DNA from: Albidovulum sp.
GTDB taxonomy: Bacteria > Pseudomonadota > Alphaproteobacteria > Rhodobacterales > Rhodobacteraceae
Direction: 5' to 3'
DNA: 64,000 bases
NCBI GenBank assembly: GCA_030837785.1
Contig: JAUQYA010000162.1
Span: 21,205 to 85,204 of the forward strand
Below are positions 62,092-64,000 of this stretch, one piece after another; the first letter of the stretch is position 1; each line of letters begins with the position of its first letter. Under the pieces are notes generated by a model. That model was not told the DNA's origin and did not search any database. It saw only the letters and a list, made by a program, of their open reading frames with translations. Made by a program: the position numbers and the translations under genes.

Positions 62092-62591
62092 CGGCCCGCT
62101 CCTTCGTCCCCTGGCCCGACAGGCGGCTCTGCACCCCGGCCGGGCCGGTGGCTGCGATCACCGAGACCGTCCGCATGATCTGGGACGACATGGTCGAGAC
62201 GATGGATGCGATGCCGGGCTACGGCCTTGCTGCGCCGCAGATCGGCATCATGCTGCGGCTTGCGGTGGTGGATTGTTCCGACCGGCGCGGCCAGGCGGTC
62301 AGGATGGCCAACCCCGAGGTGCTTCACGCCTCGGTGCAGCTGCGCCGGCACGAGGAGGCGAGCCCGAACCTGCCCGGCGTTTCCGCCATTATCGAGCGGC
62401 CGCGGGCGGTGACGGTGCGGTTCCTGAACGAGGCGGGCGAGATCGAGGAGCGCGATTTCGTCGGCCTCTGGGCGACCAGCGTGCAGCATCAGATCGACCA
62501 TCTGAACGGAAGGATGTTCATCGACCACCTGTCGGCCCTGCGGCGGAAGATGCTGGTCGCGAGGTCCGAAAAGCTGAGGAAGCGCGGGTAG
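62088..62591 (+). CDS. Peptide deformylase paralogue lacking catalytic residues
   Basis: The 167-aa protein keeps the fold and the first motif (GYGLAAPQ), but the EGCLS motif is replaced by EEASPNLPG (no metal Cys) and the last motif reads HQIDH instead of HEIDH (catalytic Glu to Gln). It therefore is probably not an active deformylase and might have another binding role. GTG start with GTGA overlap after def. Confidence 0.85.
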   Translation: MTARSFVPWPDRRLCTPAGPVAAITETVRMIWDDMVETMDAMPGYGLAAPQIGIMLRLAVVDCSDRRGQAVRMANPEVLHASVQLRRHEEASPNLPGVSAIIERPRAVTVRFLNEAGEIEERDFVGLWATSVQHQIDHLNGRMFIDHLSALRRKMLVARSEKLRKRG

Positions 62592-62655
62592 CGACCGGGG
62601 GCTTCGCGCCCCCGGACCCCCGCGGGATATTTGGGCAACGAAGAAGGGGCGGGGA

Positions 62656-63552
62656 ATGCGCGTGGTCTTCATGGGAACGCCCGGGTTCGCCGTGCCCGCG
62701 CTGGAGGCGGTCGCGCAGGCGCACGAGATCGTCTGCGTCTATACCCAGCCGCCGCGTCCCGCCGGGCGGGGCCGGAAGGACCGGCCGTCGCCGGTGCAGG
62801 CGCGCGCCGAGGCGCTGGGCCTGCCGGTCCGTCACCCGGCCAGCCTGAGGGAGGCCGGGGCGCAGGCGGAGTTCGCCGCGCTGGGGGCGGACGTGGCGGT
62901 CGTCGTGGCCTATGGGCTGATCCTGCCGCAGGCGGTTCTGGACGCGCCGGCGAAGGGCTGTCTCAACATCCACGCCTCGCTGCTGCCGCGCTGGCGGGGG
63001 GCGGCGCCGATCCACCGCGCGATCATGGCCGGCGACGCCGCGACCGGCGTCTCGATCATGCGGATGGAGGCTGGGCTCGACACCGGGCCGGTGCTCCTGT
63101 GCCACCGGACGCCGATCGGGGCCGGGGAGACCACGGCCGAGTTGCACGACCGGCTGGCGGCGATGGGGGCGGCGGCCATCGTCGAGGCGCTGGCGCGGCT
63201 CGACACGCTCGTTGCCGTCCCGCAGGCGGAGGCGGGCGTGACCTATGCCGCCAAGATCGACAAGGCCGAGGCGCGGGTCGACTGGACCCGCCCGGCGGCC
63301 GAGGTGGACCGGCTGATCCGCGGGCTGTCGCCCTTTCCCGGCGCCTTCGTGCAGGTCGGGGGCGAGCGGGTCAAGCTTCTGCGGTCGCGCCTCGCGCCCG
63401 GGCAGGGCCTGCCGGGCGAGGTGATCGAAGGCTTCACCATCGCCTGCGGCACCGGCGCGGTGGAGATCACCGAGGCGCAGCGCGAGGGCAGGCGGCCGAT
63501 GCCGGCGTCCGAAGCGCTGCGCGGGCTGGCGCTGCCGCCCCGGCTCGGCTGA
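62656..63552 (+). CDS. fmt: Methionyl-tRNA formyltransferase
   Basis: The 298-aa protein has VVFMGTPGFAVPALEAV, YTQPPRPAGRGRK, GLILPQAVLDAPAKGCLNIHASLLPRWRGAAPIHRAIMAGD (catalytic NIHASLLPRWRG) and the C-terminal domain (TYAAKIDKAEARVDW). It formylates initiator Met-tRNA. Third gene after the def pair. Confidence 0.96.
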   Translation: MRVVFMGTPGFAVPALEAVAQAHEIVCVYTQPPRPAGRGRKDRPSPVQARAEALGLPVRHPASLREAGAQAEFAALGADVAVVVAYGLILPQAVLDAPAKGCLNIHASLLPRWRGAAPIHRAIMAGDAATGVSIMRMEAGLDTGPVLLCHRTPIGAGETTAELHDRLAAMGAAAIVEALARLDTLVAVPQAEAGVTYAAKIDKAEARVDWTRPAAEVDRLIRGLSPFPGAFVQVGGERVKLLRSRLAPGQGLPGEVIEGFTIACGTGAVEITEAQREGRRPMPASEALRGLALPPRLG

Positions 63553-63614
63553 GTGTTCCCAAACGCCGGGCGGGCCCCCATATTCGGGACGACGCAACCC
63601 CGGGGAGCCCGCGC

Positions 63615-63860
63615 ATGGCTGTTCTCGCCCTCATCATCATCGGCGCAGCGGCGGGGCTTATCGCCACGCGGCTGATGAGCCTTCAGACCGACCTCGTCAC
63701 CACCATCGCCATCGGCGTGCTCGGCGCGCTCGTGGGCGGCTTCGTGTTGCGCCTTCTTCTCGCGGTCACGGGCTTCGCGGCGGGCTTCCTGGGCGCGATC
63801 CTCGGCGCGATGGCGCTCATCTGGCTGTGGGACACCTACGGGCCGCGCGGGCGCCGCTAG
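63615..63860 (+). CDS. GlsB/YeaQ/YmgE-like small membrane protein
   Basis: The 81-aa protein has two to three membrane segments (ALIIIGAAAGLIATRLM; IGVLGALVGGFVLRLLL; FLGAILGAMALIWLWDTYG) with Gly zippers, as in the transglycosylase-associated/GlsB family. GGGGAGCC lies before ATG 63615. Role unknown. Confidence 0.75.
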   Translation: MAVLALIIIGAAAGLIATRLMSLQTDLVTTIAIGVLGALVGGFVLRLLLAVTGFAAGFLGAILGAMALIWLWDTYGPRGRR

Positions 63861-64000
63861 CTAGAGCGTGTCTGAGTTAGATTGAAGCGTATCCTGCATG
63901 TCGGAGGCAGTTTTGGCATTCGGCGGGAGTGAAGGCGTCGAGCAGGGTTCCGACCCTTCGCCATGAGGCTTCGATGGTGCGCTCGTCTGCCTTTCGGAAC
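63861..64000 (-). mobile_element. IS630-family insertion sequence, one end (truncated by window)
   Basis: The end of a transposase frame reads minus strand to TAA at 63877-63879 (FRKADERTIEASWRRVGTLL, then ending LRHAGYASI). This is the typical C-terminus of IS630-family transposases. The sequence GAGCGTGTCTGAG just before it is likely the terminal inverted repeat, with a CTAG at the junction fitting TA target use. The rest lies outside the window. Confidence 0.72.

Noticed and set aside
62656..63860. Long frame fused from fmt region into the small membrane protein
   Set aside because: It is the off-frame reading of fmt; the true small gene starts at 63615 with its own ribosome site.

Overview
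The window looks like a piece of a Rhodobacteraceae (Alphaproteobacteria) chromosome. It is GC-rich and tightly packed, with many 4-bp ATGA/GTGA gene overlaps. The fdsGBA-fdhD-fdsD formate dehydrogenase locus, an NDUFS4-like complex I subunit gene, a GTTC-N7-GTTC LexA box and quaternary-amine and sugar-acid catabolic genes all fit that family. Everything here was read from sequence alone; family names are from motif recognition, not database search.

Region A (1-13080) is a mobile element. Bases 1-8305 carry a phage-type replication and recombination module on the minus strand: a sigma-like factor, a Sak4-like ATPase, an SSB-like protein, a Cys-cluster protein, a PD-(D/E)XK nuclease, a RecD-like helicase, a Toprim primase that runs off the left edge, and several small unknowns. 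A zinc-binding/winged-helix protein and an unknown 412-aa protein follow (8418-10563). A LexA (SOS) box lies between them and a plus-strand four-gene integration operon (67-aa protein, DUF2924, large serine recombinase, HTH protein; 10726-13080).

Region B (13194-22824) is the most interesting part. It is a five-gene operon encoding a Z1-domain SF2 helicase, a DUF4420-type PD-(D/E)XK nuclease, a MutL/MORC-like GHKL ATPase and two little-known proteins, facing a C5-cytosine methyltransferase gene whose divergent neighbour is a Vsr endonuclease. It resembles the predicted GHKL/Z1 restriction systems and the experimentally reported mza (MutL-Z1-AIPR) defence class, but no AIPR gene is visible and a Dcm/Vsr pair is present. 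It sits directly behind the recombinase and before tRNA-Ser, the usual place for cargo defence genes.

Region C (23126-37224) is ordinary chromosome: three tRNAs (Ser-GCU, Arg-UCU, Pro-CGG), an NDUFS4-like gene, a secreted unknown, a GNAT acetyltransferase, a sugar-acid set (glycerate kinase, ribokinase, enolase-superfamily dehydratase), an MFS transporter, an enol-lactonase-like hydrolase, leuB, a Na/Pi cotransporter and an EamA exporter.

Region D (37605-52101) is a catabolic block for methylated amines or betaines: an MttB-family methyltransferase without pyrrolysine, LysR regulators, a decayed stretch (proX fragment and a broken betaine epimerase-like gene), an alcohol dehydrogenase, a DMT exporter, an NCS1 permease with a 51-aa partner, a dimethylglycine/sarcosine dehydrogenase-like FAD-GcvT protein, an aldehyde dehydrogenase and an XRE-cupin regulator. 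Region E (52151-58052) is the NAD-linked formate dehydrogenase operon, which could oxidise the one-carbon units released by region D.

Region F (58236-64000) holds a small secreted protein, a lytic transglycosylase, a PatB-like aminotransferase, two def-family genes (the second lacks key catalytic residues), fmt, a small GlsB/YeaQ-like membrane protein and the end of an IS630-type transposase at the right edge.
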